Assembly: GCA_014526335.1 (NCBI GenBank)
Contig: JACTAT010000059.1
Location: 4,469,560 to 4,533,559 of the forward strand
Source of the DNA: Chrysaora quinquecirrha
Taxonomy: Eukaryota; Cnidaria; Scyphozoa; Semaeostomeae; Pelagiidae
Direction: 5' to 3'
DNA length: 64,000 bases
The notes beneath the pieces were generated by a model, which saw nothing but the letters and a program-made list of their open reading frames with translations, did not search any database and had not been told where the DNA came from. Position numbers and translations under genes: made by a program. Shown piece after piece: positions 1 through 13,600 of the stretch (position 1 is its first letter; each line of letters opens with the position of its first letter).

Positions 1-52
1 GGTCGAGGTCTTATTGGTTCACCTACATCAGATATCCTGGTGACTGGCATTC
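1..52 (+). mobile_element. SINE 3' fragment at window edge
   Basis: GGTCGAGGTCTTATTGG, CACCTAC and GATATCCTGGTGACTGGC match the distal half of the SINE; the rest lies outside the window. Confidence 0.55.
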
Positions 53-129
53 ATTTTACTCTCAACATCACCTACGTGGACAAGAATGCCAGCATCAATG
101 TACAATACACATAAATCAAGATAACTCAC

Positions 130-398
130 ATTAAACAAAGCTCCGGTCGCCAATAAATAGGAATCAAGAGGCACAGTGGCTTTCTTCCAAAGATTCCCTT
201 GGTTGCCTCGCACTCTGAAGATTTCTTTTGAAACATGTCCGGCTTGATTAATATTAACGGCCAGGGTTCCGATGCCAGCTCCTTGCATATGATACCAGAA
301 CTGCAGGCATCTAAATGCAGGGAGGAAATACCTTGTATTGTATATGAGCGGTTTCCCTGGAACTTTTGCATCTACGCTATCGGCATAGAGATAGTTTG
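130..398 (-). CDS. Gene A exon 15: MAM domain, first part
   Basis: A 269-nt exon (phase 1 in, phase 0 out, donor GTGAGT at 124-129). It carries NYLYADSVDAKVPGKPLIYN, CLQFWYHMQGAGIGTLAVNI and RGNQGNLWKKATVPL. These match MAM landmarks (g.Y.y.d.S....G..A.L, C..FwYHM.G...GtL.V, and G.qg..W..a.v.l). The rest of the domain and the protein's C-terminus lie outside the window. Confidence 0.8.
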
Positions 399-3300
399 CT
401 AGAAAAGATAGAAATTCATCATTAAATGGCGTACTTCATTGGCGCCAATAAGACTAAAACACAATGCATTCGTCATGCTTTTTGGAAACATTACTTTTCG
501 GAAACAGCAACAACCACTTTTGAAAAACAGATACAACATGCTTGCAGTTTACAACAAAAAAATTGGGGAAACAGAAATTAAGTTTCTGCAGTTGTTAGTG
601 GTTGTTGTTGCTGATTCCGATTATTGAAACGATCTGTAATAAGTCTAGGTACCGATTCCGTACTCAGTTCACTTGGCCGATCTGGGAATCGTAATCGGGT
701 TTTGGGTTTTTTTTGTTTTGGGGATAAAAAAGTGGTGCAAAGTTTCGGTTTTGGCACCCTTCTGCGTTAGCGGGTCTGGAACACACGTTGGTTAGTACCT
801 CTGTTTACGGAGCGGGCCATGGACAGCGATAAATTTGTGAGGGCTTGAAACAAGTTTCACTAACTTTGAATGGCAATAAGTGTCCCAAAACGGGTACAAA
901 ATTGCACAAGTTTTGTCAGAGACCGTGTAACAGATTTTGACTGCGGCCACTTCCATTTTTGCAAATTTAGGAGGATTGGTATTTGTGTTGTAATGTATTA
1001 TTTTATTGCACATTAATTTTATATTAATTTTTTTCCGTTTGCATTTATTATCTCAAATTAATTGTGATTGACCAGTTGAGTTGGTAAAGCCATAGAGCCA
1101 TGTGCTAGAGGGAGTGCGAGTGAAATGGGAATCTGCCAGAGAGTGCAGTAATCGAGGCAAAACAACTTCAAAATTTGCTCGCCGTAGTACAGTCGAACCT
1201 CCGAATAGCGGCAACCTCTCAATAACGGTGAATCTACAGTGGCCGCTATTCGTAGGTTCGACTGTATCCCTTGCGCACAAGAGTGCAAATACAAGATGAC
1301 TTTTAGGTAATAAATAAAATGAACCTTAGGTAAAAGTACGAGCTTTCCTGGCAATGGAATAGATGATTCTGCAAAAAATGGCGTCGGGGGGGCATTTGGC
1401 CATAATGTATTGCGTTCTATAACGGAATTCACAGTAATTCTATGGACACAATCTTTTGCAAAATCCTCTATGCAAAATCCTTATCGCATGGTCATTCTCT
1501 TATGGCTAGCGAGCAGCGAACAGCAAATTGCACTCTACTAGACTCTCTAAATTGCTCCAAAAAAGAAGTGAAACAACTTCTAAAGAGCTGAGGTGGATGA
1601 GTGTGCCGGATCCCTTTGGCCTACGGTTTTCTGAAGGGTGTTGCTCTATAGGTCCAAATTTGGTCTGTTTTGCACTGGGATGGGGCCTTTGGGGTGTCGC
1701 CTCGTTGTAGGAGCCTGTGGGGCCTTGCATTCGTCTACCTTAGTGACAGCAAAAGCACGACCTCTAGGAAGAGCAGCTTTCAGGTTTTGATTCAATGTGA
1801 TATTTAATATTTAAGATATTGATATTTTATAATTGTTTATGAAAATTATTATTATATATTTAGCTGAATTTCGTAGTAGCTGTTAGGGCATCGTGCCAAA
1901 ATATTGATACACACATGCATACATAAACTGCGAATGCAAACAACATGAAAATGTGAATAAAAGATAAATCTGGTACCTGGACTTTTGCTCCGGTGATTAA
2001 TCGACAAGCCAGTCAAAGGCGTCAAATTAACTGCTCCACTTTTAATTTTGCGCCATTTTATTACGATAGTAATTGGACATTTGATATCATTTCTTAACAC
2101 TGGTGCCACAATTTTCGCCAAATCTGATGTTGGGTACCATTCATCCGCGGCAAGTGGACCTATTGTCCACGCGACAGGTCCATAATGAACTCCAGCCTCG
2201 AAGTATCTGTATTTGCAGTTGCTTACGTAGGTAGTGTCTGAGCAATCCATTGGAACAGCTACGTATATCAAAGCTTCATAGATAGCAGTGCTTAGTTGTG
2301 TAGATTTAAACAAAAGTAAAACTGATGCAATGTGTTCTGGTAGCACTGAATCTTCGATGTTGTATTGAAGAGCAACGAGTTGGCGGGTTACATCGAGATC
2401 TATAACACCCTGTTTACAATCAGATGTGTGTATATCGAATGTGGAGTAATTTGCAAGAGTTGCAATGACTTCTGAATAATCCTTTTGTACCACAGGATCG
2501 CCTAAAACGAAAAACAATTAATATATAATCTCTGAAGCGTAAAGTTTTATTAAATACACGCAGTTTTTTATAAGCAACCGTTTATAAGCAACCAAGATGT
2601 AGAAGGCCTAAAATTTTAAGCAACGTATAGTACCACAGGAAAAACCCAAGCAACATTTTAAATTTAAAATATTTTATATCACTGCAAGTAATCGAGGATT
2701 GATCAACAAAGAAGCTATTCCCATTCATTTACCGTCAAAACTCGCATATCAACGGAATGTTTCTCATTACGTAAAGCAGTTCATTGAGGGGGACTACATT
2801 GTGTCAGAAGACATCAATAGTATAGACATGGTACTTCTTGACTGATGTTATTTATAGTATTTATTTGCTGTATACTAGGTTTCTAGTGCAATGTTGCATA
2901 AAAAGCTACAGTATAGCATAGCTCCAAATTTTGCTGTTTTTCTAGCCTCTATACTATTCTTAGGGCAAAAATATACAGTTAAAACTAAGAAACTACTAAG
3001 CAATTTTTTGCTACTAAAAGGTGGTCATAAGAGGTCCAAAACTAAGCAAATTTTTGAACTATGCTTGAGCGAAGGTGCTTATAAAAAAACTGCGTGTAGT
3101 AAAACACAGACAGAGACAAAAATATATCATAAAGAAAAGTGTATAAAATATAATAAAAAAAACAACTAGCAACAAAACGATAACAACAAACTACATTAAA
3201 ATAAAAAAGATTTAGACGATCAAACTTCTGGACATTTTGTCCGAAGATTTAACCGTCCATATCATGATAGATGCTTGCCTGGTTGTGAAGACAGAGACAC

Positions 3301-4647
3301 ATCTTTGCAAGGTCCGCTATTCGCCTCTTCACTGCAGACACTTCCAAGTTTCCAGTCACCGAGTTTTTCCATCCCAGGCAATGAAAAGTCTATACTTGCT
3401 GAAAAAGTAAAATATATTTATTTACATCAACTTGTGCTACAACGGTTTTCAAGTAAGTCGAAGAGTTAGCGAAATTTTTATAAGTTTAACATGATAAGGT
3501 CACAGTTTTTATTATTCTAATTGACTCGTTTAACTTGACGTTACGCGACGTGACGTGAATTTTATTGAATTGATTTGACTTCACTTCACTTGATTTCTCT
3601 TGACTTGATTTCTCTTGATTTGATTTCTCTTGACTTGATTTCTCTTGACTTGACTTGACTTGACTTGACTTCAGTTGATTTGATTTCTCTTGACTTGACT
3701 TGAATTCACTTGACTTGATTTGACTTGACTTGACTTGACTTGATTTCTCTTGACTTGACTTCACTTGACTTGACTTACACGCTTTTTTTATAAGGAACCA
3801 CTTTATAAGGAACCTACATGTAGAAGGCCCGAAAATTTAAAGAACTTATACTACTAAGGAGAAAATCATTAAGGAACTTTTGAATGTTGAATACTTTTAT
3901 CACTGCAAATAATCAAGAATTAGAAACCAGTTCCATTCAATTGCAGTCGAAAATCGCATAAATTGTACGTTAAGGGTGTATCCAATGTTTCTTTGAGTAG
4001 TCTCGAGCATTGCTCACATGCAAATGTCTCTCTTTTATTGTTAAGACCACTGTATGTGCAGTTAAAATTAAGGAACTATTAAGGAACTTTTGGAACTACA
4101 ATTGCCTCAAAAGAGGCCCAAAAATAAGGAACTTTAAGAACTAGGCCTTGAGGTAGGTTCCTTATAAAAAAAAAGCGTGTAACTTGACTTGACTTGACTT
4201 GACTTGACCTGACCTGACCTGACCTGACCTGACCTGACCTGACCTGACCTGACCTGACCTGACTTGACTTGACTTGACTAACTGACTTTGCGTGAAGTGA
4301 AATGGGATCAAGTTTTAGCTAAGGAAAAAGAATAACTTTGCAAAATAAGCAATATTACTCACCTTTTGGCAGAGAAGAGTAACAATAGCGCCATTTTCCG
4401 GTGTATGTTGCTGTGGTTGAACACCAAGGAGCTTGTTTATCAATATTGATACAAGATGTGTAATTTACATTTTTGTATTTGAAGGGGAACACGCAGCTTG
4501 CTTCAGCAGGAATTGTATCGCCAGTAAATCCTAACATTGACAAAAAATTCAATGCTGATATCAGGTTGTTTCAGAGATAATATAATATGATAATGTTAAA
4601 GGATAACATTATGAAATAGTCATTATTATCATGATGATCTTCATTAA

Positions 4648-4687
<40 letters not shown>

Positions 4688-7600
4688 GTCATCATCATCA
4701 TCATCATAATCATCATCATCATCATCATTATCTTTTAATCATCATCATCCTCGTCATTATCATTACCATCAGTGTCATCATGATCACCATGCATCATGAT
4801 GACCATCACCATCACCGTACCATAACCATAGCAATAACCATCAACATCATCAACATCATCATTATCATCATGATTATCATTACCATCAGTGTCAACATTA
4901 TTTGCATCAGCATCATCATCACCATCACCATAACCATAACACCATAACCAAAAAGGTTTGGTGGCATGTCAGGTATTAGAATCAGAGTTGCTGATTCTGA
5001 TTATGATTGGATTGATTTACCAAATACGATCCCAAACACTGCCAACCCTTGTGTCTTATTTGTCTCACCTTGTGCTTAGGGAATCTTCTTCAAGCGGTAG
5101 ACCGCCAGGCGTTAATAATAATAATAATCACCATCATCATCACCATCATCACTATCATTATTATCATCATCATTATTATCATGATTATTATGCTCATCAT
5201 CATCAACATCATGATATTCATAATCAAGTAGGATTATAATAGTAACTAGTTACCATAATAAAATCAATCTTCGTGAAAATCATTACCATTTTCATGGGTT
5301 TGTTCAAAAATAGCTCGTAGAAGATGCTGACTCGTGGCCAACACATTTCGTGGTTTTAAAAAGCTTTACTTTACTGTTAGGAAAAAGGTCAGATTTGCCA
5401 TGCAAAGTTGAATCAACCTACCAATTTCTGGGGTTTCACAGGATATCTTTTCCCCAACGCTGTTTGTACACTGTGGTCCAAAAGAGTCGTTACTATCTTG
5501 GCATGCAGATGAAGAGCACGATGTTGCACTACTGCTTCCAGGACCTGCAACAGCACAAGAATACAAAACTAACAGATGTTTCCGTAAAAGGGCTGATAAG
5601 ATAATCTACGTAAATTAACAGAGTATTTTACAATTTTCGAAAACGTTTTCTATGTTGCGACCTCTTGTGCTTTCGAACGCAACTCTGAAATGGTTTGATG
5701 CATTAGTCCTTTTCATTAATGTCAGTTATAATGTTATGTTATATTTGATCTGGTTCTTTTAACGTTGCTTGATATGGCAGGTACTCGGCAGGAAATTAGG
5801 AAACTATCTCTTATGAATAAAACTGAATCCGACTTTAGTTTAATAGTCTTTGAGTTGTACAAAACTTCAAAATTGCGATGAACAGCGGAATCATTTTCGG
5901 GCATACTTAAAAGCGTTTTTCGTTTGACACTCCTCAGAGTATGAACGTCAGAAACAGACTGAAACAAGAGACTGAGGCGGAATTTATACCTAGATGCAGC
6001 TCGAAATGCACCAATCAGAAAGAACGAAAATCTGAATTGGCATTGTGTTTAAACGCCAATCAGCTGGCCGGATACAGCGCGGGAAGACCAATAGAATTAT
6101 TTGAAGAGTCCAAGTGAGAAAACGAACTCTTTGTTGGAAATATGCACTCTTACCAGACTATCAAAACACTGTAGAACATTCTAGTTTATTCTTTTAAGGC
6201 CCGGTTACACTATTAGATATTCCATTAGATATTCACCAGACATACCAAAAATAGTGTGTCGATTAGATATCTAACAGTGTAACGTGCAATTAGATATTCG
6301 ATAGGGATTAAAAAGAAGGAAAAACATATCTAATCAAGCTGGGAATAAAATCAAATCGTTTTGATTTTATTCCGAATATCTAATGTAAAAGAATGCAGAC
6401 ATAAAGATGCCGACTGTCTGATGACGTAATGACGTGCAAGTTTTGAAGCAACAGTGCACTTTTCAGGCCATTTCTTGTATTTTCTATGCGAAAACTGCAG
6501 TTTACCAATTTACATCGCGAATATTATCAATGTTTTACCAAAATCAATAGAAAAACTGTATGGAACAGTGTGTTGGAAGCTCTGAGAAAGCCAAACTTCG
6601 AAAAGTAGACTTGCAAGATGTTTTTCCACTTATTTCTGGTTCCATTTTCGATAGTGGAGAGAAACATGCTTAAATATATCAAATTCAACGAAAAAGGTCT
6701 TTTCTCTGCTCAGATTACGATTTACTGAATTCAGAAAGGGCCAAAATGAATGGAATATCTGATGATCTCGTTACACTGCTAGATATTCCATTAGATATTA
6801 TTTCTCGTTTTAGATGCTCTATATATGGAATATCTAATGGAATATCTAATAGTGTAACCGGGCCTTTAGATTATTCTAGTAATTTCGTAGCATTAGTTTC
6901 GTTCTATTTTTACAAAATAATTACTTCCGCTTTCTCGAACTTTCTGGAACGATACTTTCTAGACGCTTCTAGAACATTGCAATAAATATATAAAAGAGCA
7001 TTGCTGTATTAGGTTAGTTAGTTATTCTCATGGTTATTCTTATTATTACTTCTGAGTGATAAAGCTGCGTTAGTTCGTGAATACCTTCAACACTCTTTTT
7101 GTCTACACAGAGCCAGCCTTTTGGTTTTGATGTAGACAGATTCCAAAACCCCTAAGTGAAACAAAGATCTTGCATTGCCAATGATTCTGAAACAATACTC
7201 GCTGTAATTTTCCGCACAAATTGGGTTATCGAGTAGATGTCATGTTTGAGACTAGGTTGTTGTTTAGACCCACGGGGTGGTTGCTCTCTGTGCCGAAAAT
7301 TATGCAGACGAATATTAGTAGGGACCGTATGCCCGAAAATGATTCCGCTGTTCATCGCAACTTTAGTTTAACTTGAATAAGCTTTATTTGGTCAGAAATG
7401 ACACGACATGACTTGATCTGACATGAACAGACTTGGCTCTGACTTGAATTGATCTGACTTCAACTGACCTGACTTGACTTGACCTGATTTGACGTGGCGG
7501 GACCTGATCTGGAACGTGACGTCAGGCGTGATGACTTGTCTGACGTCACATGACTTGCTGTGAAGTCATCTGACCTGAATTAAATTTAACTGAGCGTCTG

Positions 7601-10600
7601 ACCTCTTCCCTGACTTGCCTGACGTGACATGACGTGACCTGATCTGACCAAGCCTGCGCTGAATTTAACTGAGCTAACCTGGTGTAATGTGATCAGACCT
7701 GATGTGATCAGACCTGATGTGATATGACCTGATCTGATCTGAACTGAACGGATCTGATCTGACGTGCTTGACCTGACCTAATCTAATCTTATCTGACCTA
7801 ATCTACCCGACTTTTCTGACATGACATGACCTATTCTGACCTATACCTGCCTATACTTTGCACTCAATTTAACTGAGTTTACCTGACCTAATCTGACCTG
7901 ACCTGACCAAAAATGACATGAACAGAAACGACTTTATTGGACTTGATGTCACTTGGCTTACTGAAGTCAGTGCAACATGAAATAGCAATTTAATCAATCA
8001 TAGTTCTGATAGCATTAACAATAATAATGTTAAAAAAACTTAAACCTATTCCTGGCTACACCAGAGGTATTTCAAAACTGGAATTTGAAGAAATCAAAGT
8101 AGCAATCAACGTCCAAATGGATCACTTTCATCAGAAAATTGCAAACATAAAAATACGCAGAATTCTGTACACGATTGCCGATTACCTTTGTTGAGACTGA
8201 ATTGAGACAGAAAAGAAAGAATTGAGATTTTCTCACATTTCATACCTCCCCCCTTTAAATGTTGGGATGCACATGTAAATACTGAGAAAATGATGCCAGC
8301 ATCATCTGCCTCTCGTACAACATTGGAGCAACAGGGAGTGGGAGAACCAAAATTTTTCAGGCAAAATTTGTCTTAATATATTTTGTCCAAGATTGTAGCT
8401 TTTCGCATGACAAGCTTAGAAAAATATCGCAGTTTGATTGCGCCAAGGTATTAGTATGCAATTTGGTTGCACGCGCGAGAAAGGAGTTGCACAATAATCA
8501 GCACGGTGGAGTGCACTCAAGGAAATGATTTTTGACCCGGCTCTAGAACCTCCTAAATGATACTCAGCTTTAGACAACAACCGCGAAAGGTATACTCGAA
8601 AGTCAAAAATACACTGCGCAGCATTGAAGTACCAGTCCAATCTCACAAAATACCCCTTTGACAACCGGTTTTAGAAAAGTGCCTTCTTTCGATACCAAGC
8701 ACTAGATAAAACAGGCGAAATCGATACCCGGAAAAGTTCATTTTCTGATTGACTCTGTTAGTCAAATAACTACCACTCGATAAGAGTGAACCCTGGCATT
8801 TAATTTCCACCATCTGTTGGCATCTACTTGACGCATCGATAATGCTGATCATACTATTGAAATTCTGATTGTATGAAAGTGTTTGCTTGTAACTAAAGTT
8901 GTCCTCAAATCCCGTAACGTGAAGCAATTTGTTGCTAGTAGCATGAGATATTGTTGTCTTGACCGTGTCAGTTTGCATTTCGCATTTAACAGATACTGAG
9001 TTTGTTGGAATTCCGATGTAGTACTGTCCAGATTGATTTCTATTGGCTGCCAGTGCTGCTCCGCATGACTCGTATGTTTTATACCCTGTCAAATAGGTTG
9101 AGACACATTATTTTTTATAATAAGTGTGTGTGTGCGTGTGGGCGTCTTTGCGTGTGCGTGTGTGTGTGGGATCACGAAGATGGCAAAGTCTTTGGCACTA
9201 AGACGTATCTTGTCCTGTTCCACGGTGCATTTAGCTCCAGACACTGCCGGTTGAATCGAAATGAAACAGAGCAGACCAGATAAAGGTTCTCTACATTTTC
9301 CGGACCAGCAACAATTTTAACTGACGTCCTTTAGCAAGGCTGTTTCGATTTTAAACCCCAATTGAACACCTTTTCAAAATAAGGTAATTTGCAAATGTAT
9401 GTAATGTTATAATGGTAACTGCAAACCATGGAGGGTTAAAGCTATTTTGCATTAGTTCATTGCCTTTTCCTAGATTTAGGGTAAGCAGGCAAAAACTATT
9501 TCCCTCGATTCAAGAGCCAAAAAACAACCTTGACACATTATTGGTTAAGTCAACACAATTTTGCCCAATCAATTATGTACTGCATGATAATTGCTATAAT
9601 ATTTTAACAGAACGGCCAGCTGCTTAACTGCCGATGGAAACAATGAAATTTTGGATATTTGCTATTTCTTCAATAAAGCTCCTGAGTTCACAATTTAGGG
9701 TAGGGTGATCAGAATGACGGCAAGATGCTAGCCATGAAAGACAGAGGCCTCTAACAAGAAAACTGTCAAGTATCCAATTCTCTATAGTGTTAGGAACATG
9801 CAGTTAACCGTTAGTTACATTGTGTCCCTGTGTTTAGATTACGTAATTGTTCTAGAAACTTCTTCGTTCTAAAAATAAGAAGTTTTGTGTGCGTGCGTGA
9901 AAGTTCAGTTGTCGTCGTAGCAGTTTGAGTAAACATCGTTGTGTCGTTCAGTAAAACCTTGAAAGTAAACTCTGCTAAAATTAATTATCAACAGGTTATG
10001 GGCCCAGTCCGTAACGCTGCGTTATAAAAATCGAAGATTTTCTCTGTGGTTTATATTTATCTCTGAAATCTCTTGAATAAATTTTTGCTGATCAGAGAGC
10101 AAAATGGCAGTGGCAAGAGACAAGTGGGAGATTGAGAAATTGGATAGGTCTAACTGGCCTACGTGGAAATTTCAAATGAAACATTTGCTTATGGCCAAGG
10201 AAATATGGGGGCATGTTGATTGAACCGCCCCATCCCCTGGAGATGATCCAGCAGCTCAAGTTGGTCATGAAAAGGGAAAGCAGAAGGCGATGGCGACACT
10301 GATGGGCGTTCAGTCGAATCTTATTTATTTGGTGACATCCTGCGCAACACCGAAGGACCTATGGGATACTCTCAAGGCTCATTTTGAGAGGGATACCCTG
10401 ACAAATAAATTGTTTCTCAAGAGGCAGTTTTTCACTTTAAAAATGAGAGAAGGCCAATCGGTTCAAGATCATATAGACCACTTCAACTAAGGGCCTCGTT
10501 TTCAAAAAAAAATTTTAAATTAGGTCATAGAGAAATTTCGACTTCAGATTCGAATTCAGCATCTTCTTTTTAGTGTTGAGGCAAAGTTTTATGCTTCTAG

Positions 10601-13600
10601 TCTCAAAGATATTGATTTTATAGGTGTTAAAAATTTGAAATTCTATAAAGGATTTGACCGTGAAAAATCGCTTGGGGTGAAATTTTACACCCTCAATCAT
10701 TTTACACGGTCAAATCCCTTATAAATTTTCAAACTTTTAATCGCTATAGAATCAACATCGTAAGGACTAGAAGCGTAAAACTTTGCCTCAACACTAAAAA
10801 GAAGGTGCTGAATTCGAATCTGAAGTCGAAATTTCTCTATAACCTAATTTTCAATTTTTTTGAAAACGAGGCTCTTAGTTGAAATGGTCTATTAAAGATA
10901 TGAAAGAAATCGCCGATAAACTAGCAGCACTCGGGTCTGCAGTGGCCGAACAAGAGCAAGTTGTTGCACTACTCATAAGTCTTCCACCGAGCTATACAAC
11001 ACTCGTTACAGCTCTGGAAGCCAAGGGAGATGAGTTATCACTGGCGTTTGTCCAGCAAGCCCTTGTCAACGAAGAGCAGAAAAGGCAGGCCAGCAAGGCT
11101 GTAGAAACTACTCGGAACAACCGAGATTCTGCACTAAAGACAGAAAAGGACTTCAAAAGGCCTTTTAAAGGCAGGTGCTACAGATGCAATAAGGAAGGAC
11201 ATAAGAGTTTTGAATGTCGCCAAAACAAGCCAATCAAGTCCAACAAGCCAGTTAAAAACGATAACCATAATGCCAAGACTGCAGAGAAAGAAGATGAAGA
11301 ACTCACACTCTCCACTCTTGCTGATTGGAACCGAGCAATTAGAAAGTAACTCAAATTAATAAAGAGTACCTCCAATAAAGAGTTACTGACTAAATACCGC
11401 AAGTTTGATGTACCGGAAACAGTCAGACTGGGCGATGGTCGTACAGTGGAGGCTTATGGATCGGGACAGGTTACAATAACCATGGACATAAGCCATAATA
11501 AGCAAGGGACCACTGAAATCGATGGAGTGCTCTATGTCCCAAAGCTAGCATGCAATTTGTTCAGTGTTCGTGCTTTCACACAAAACGGCTTAATTGTGCA
11601 GTTTGGACATAGCTGTTGTTGGATAAAAGACTCAAATCGAAAAGTAATAGGCAAAGGAAGACTCGTCAAGATGTTATATCAGCTTAATTGTGAGGCAAAG
11701 ACCTCAGCAGAAGATCATCAAGCCAAAAGGACAGAAACTAATCATTCAAATGTGATCGATTTATGGCATCAAAGACTGGAACATGTGAATATAAAACAGT
11801 TGACACATGCAGTGAAAAAGGGTCTCATTAAAGGAGTCGAACTATCAGAGAGTGACACACTGAGCTTTTGTGAAGGATGCGTAGAAGGCAAGATGAGCCG
11901 AAAACCATTCAAGCCAGTGGGAGGCATTAAGACTACAAGGAAGCTACAGATAGTTCACAGTGACGTGTGTGGGCCCATGTCCATACAGAGCTTCAATGGA
12001 AAACGCTACTTCGTCACCTTCATCGATGACTACTCCAGATGCGTGAAGGTCTACTTTATAGCCATGAAATCAGAGGTCCTAAGTAAATTCAAAGAGTTCG
12101 AAGCCGCAGCAACGAATGAAGCTGGATGCAGAATAGGAACTCTGCGTACAGGCGAGTACACCTCACTCGAATTTGAAAACTATCTCAAAAGGAAAGAAAT
12201 TAAGCATGAAACTTCAGTTCCCCACTCTCCTCAGCAGAATGGAGTTGCAGAGCGCTTGAACCGAACCCTTCTCAAATCTGCGAGGGCAATGGTATTTCAT
12301 GCGAAACTTGGCATGGTATTTTGGGCCGAGGCAGTTAACACTGCAGCTTACATTAGAAACCGAGTTACGACTGCTACATCGAATCAGACACCGTATGAAA
12401 GATGGTACGGAAAGGCACCTGATGTCTCTCATTTCCGGGTATTTGGCTGTATCGCTATGCTCACATTCCGGAAGCTGAGCGGAGAAAGCTAGATAAGAAA
12501 GCCATCAAGCTTCGATTCTTGGGATACAGCGACAAGCAAAAGGGCTATCGGCTCTTTGATGTACAGAGCAGGAAACTTGTCAATCGGAGAGACGTAACCT
12601 TCAGCGAAACTGACTTTGGCCAACAGAAACTATCCGCAGAGATAGAGTCAGAGGACGAAATTGACCAAGAATTGCCGCAAAATCGCAAGGCAATCGGCTG
12701 TAGATGGGTCTTCAGAGTAAAATATGATGAAAAGGGACAAGTTGAGCGTTTCAAGGGTCGTTTAGTCGCCAAAGGGTACTCTCAGAAGTATGGCATTGAC
12801 TATGACGAAACGTTCTCTCCTGTTGTACGGTTCAGCTCCATCCGGACCTTACTGGCATTCGCAGTGCAAAAGGGAATGCTGATCCATCAAATGGACGTAG
12901 TCACAGCCTTCCTGAACGGAGATTTGCAAGAAGAAATTTATATGGAGCAACCAGAAGGGTACATGATACCTGAAAAGGAAGAAATGGTTTGTAGACTCAA
13001 GAAATCATTGTATGGGCTCAAGCATTCTCCACGCTGCTGGAATCAGAAGTTTAGAGAGTCCATGGAGTTACTACAATTCAAGCAGAGCCAGGCAGATCCA
13101 TGCATCTTTTCAAAAGGATCTGAGAAGGACAAACTGACAATTATTGCTGTGTATGTAGATGATTTAATCATAGTCACTACTAACCAGCAAGATATGGATA
13201 AAATCAAGACAAGTCTCAGCGAAAACTTCAAAATGAAGGATATGGGTAGCCTTCATTTCTGCCTTGGCATCGGTATTGAACAAAATGAAGAGGGAATCAA
13301 ACTTTCCCAGAAGTTGTATATTCAGAAATTGCTGGAACGATATGGACTTCAAGAGGCTAATCCAGTCTCCACACCTATGGACCCAAACGTCAAGCACGCA
13401 GTAGAAGATGGATATAGCAAACAAGTCGACAAGGTCCGATACCAGTCTATGATAGGCAGTCTGCTCTACGCTGCAATTGCTACACGGCCTGATATCTCAC
13501 AGGCAGTGGGGAGCTCTCTCCAAATTCAATTGAGCGCCAACAGAAGCACACCTTACTGCCGTTAAGCGGATCCTTCGCTATCTCAAGGGGACAATCAACC

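Noticed and set aside
1058..1432. A 124-codon minus-strand frame
   Set aside because: It runs through a 75-bp inverted-repeat MITE and shows no domain or splice sites in phase with gene A.
3486..3764. Ser-Lys-Gln repeat protein on the minus strand
   Set aside because: Translation of the TTGAC pentamer array.
5734..5967. A minus-strand frame whose residues recur elsewhere in the window
   Set aside because: The recurrence is of a dispersed DNA repeat (copies near 24.4, 7.3 and 50.5 kb) with different frames and stops.
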